Below are positions 63,653-64,000 of a DNA stretch of 64,000 bases, piece after piece. Each line of letters starts with the position of its first letter. The first letter of the stretch is position 1. This DNA comes from Leptoclinus maculatus (taxonomy: Eukaryota > Chordata > Actinopteri > Perciformes > Stichaeidae), in contig JAVDOI010000011.1 in the NCBI GenBank assembly GCA_032191485.1, positions 20,323,887 through 20,387,886 of the forward strand, written 5' to 3'. A model generated the notes under the pieces. It was not told where the DNA came from, did not search any database, and was given only the letters and a program-made list of their open reading frames with translations. The translations under genes and the position numbers were made by a program.

Positions 63653-64000
63653 AGAATGATACGCTTTAAGCTATTGTTTTGAATGGGCAGTTACTTACAT
63701 TCAGCCAATATAAATCTGGCTTTGAGTATGATAATCACTGTTTCCTGCCCTTACAGCCTTACAACCTGCTATCATCTGTCCTTCAATACACTTACCTACA
63801 GCCTCGTTCAGAACCAGCATAACAAGATGCAGACATTTAAAGAGGACTTTATGTGTAGAGTTTTGTTTTGTACTTTGTGCTCTAAAATAGAAGTCCCCTC
63901 TTTGCCTGGACAAAATGACACTGGTACAGAAATAAATAAATCATTTGTCAGAGGACCTCTAGTGAATCATTTACCTGCATGCAGAAATTTTGAAATAGTC
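63653..64000. other. No gene recognised to the window edge
   Basis: No conserved frame or repeat boundary could be supported. Confidence 0.45.

Overview
This window is eukaryotic and almost certainly from a teleost (ray-finned) fish. Its coding material lies in short exons with GT..AG introns. It contains a TCF/LEF-type HMG-box gene fragment with the vertebrate exon structure. Nearly everything else is a dense mix of mobile elements typical of fish: Penelope-like, L1-like, L2-like and jockey/I-like LINEs, a Gmr1-type Ty3/gypsy element, solo LTRs, hAT, PIF/Harbinger, piggyBac, Tc1 and P-element-like pieces, a tRNA-derived SINE and many microsatellites. I see no operons, rRNA genes, stand-alone tRNA genes or CRISPR arrays. 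I cannot name the species.

Layout. 1-10.15 kb: two Penelope-like reverse-transcriptase copies. The second is split around a 5.8-kb block holding TCF-like HMG-box exons, a solo LTR with a TATAC duplication, a truncated L1-like LINE and a promoter-plus-first-exon candidate. 10.16-13.76 kb: a Gmr1-type element (integrase before reverse transcriptase) flanked by GTGAG. 13.90-20.84 kb: a hAT element bounded by the 8-bp duplication CCTGTCAA; inside it lie a decayed hAT transposase, a second solo LTR (TAATT), a multi-exon DUF6729-like gene and a SINE. 21.2-22.5 kb: an Ulp1-like cysteine protease gene with one frameshift. 23-36 kb: P-element-like, hAT, SAMD3-like, Gin-type integrase, LINE and piggyBac remnants, plus two copies of a repeat called R here.

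36.2-48.4 kb: a nested insertion that can be ordered. A hAT-like gene is cut in one codon by Harbinger-2 (37431-47982, 15-bp ends, AAG duplication). Harbinger-2 has itself received a hAT fragment, a small inverted-repeat element with a GC-rich coding insert, a BED-finger hAT fragment and a third copy of repeat R. That copy of R was in turn invaded by Harbinger-1 (42499-46484). Harbinger-1 has perfect 33-bp ends and two intact, convergent, spliced genes: a 209-aa Myb/SANT-like protein and a 383-aa DDE transposase. It is the best candidate for a recently active element in the window.

48.4-64 kb: a SAMD3-like pseudogene, a ZNF862/KIAA1586-like hAT gene interrupted by a 1.4-kb hAT element with a perfect 8-bp duplication, an internally deleted LINE, and a three-level nest (Tc1-like, entered by an L2-like LINE, entered by a hAT). 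The window ends with the tail of an SGNH-hydrolase-like frame. Most coding units are broken. Clearly intact reading frames are the two Harbinger-1 genes and the internally deleted 277-aa hAT frame at 53317-54150. Family names come from motif recognition and memory, not from database searches.
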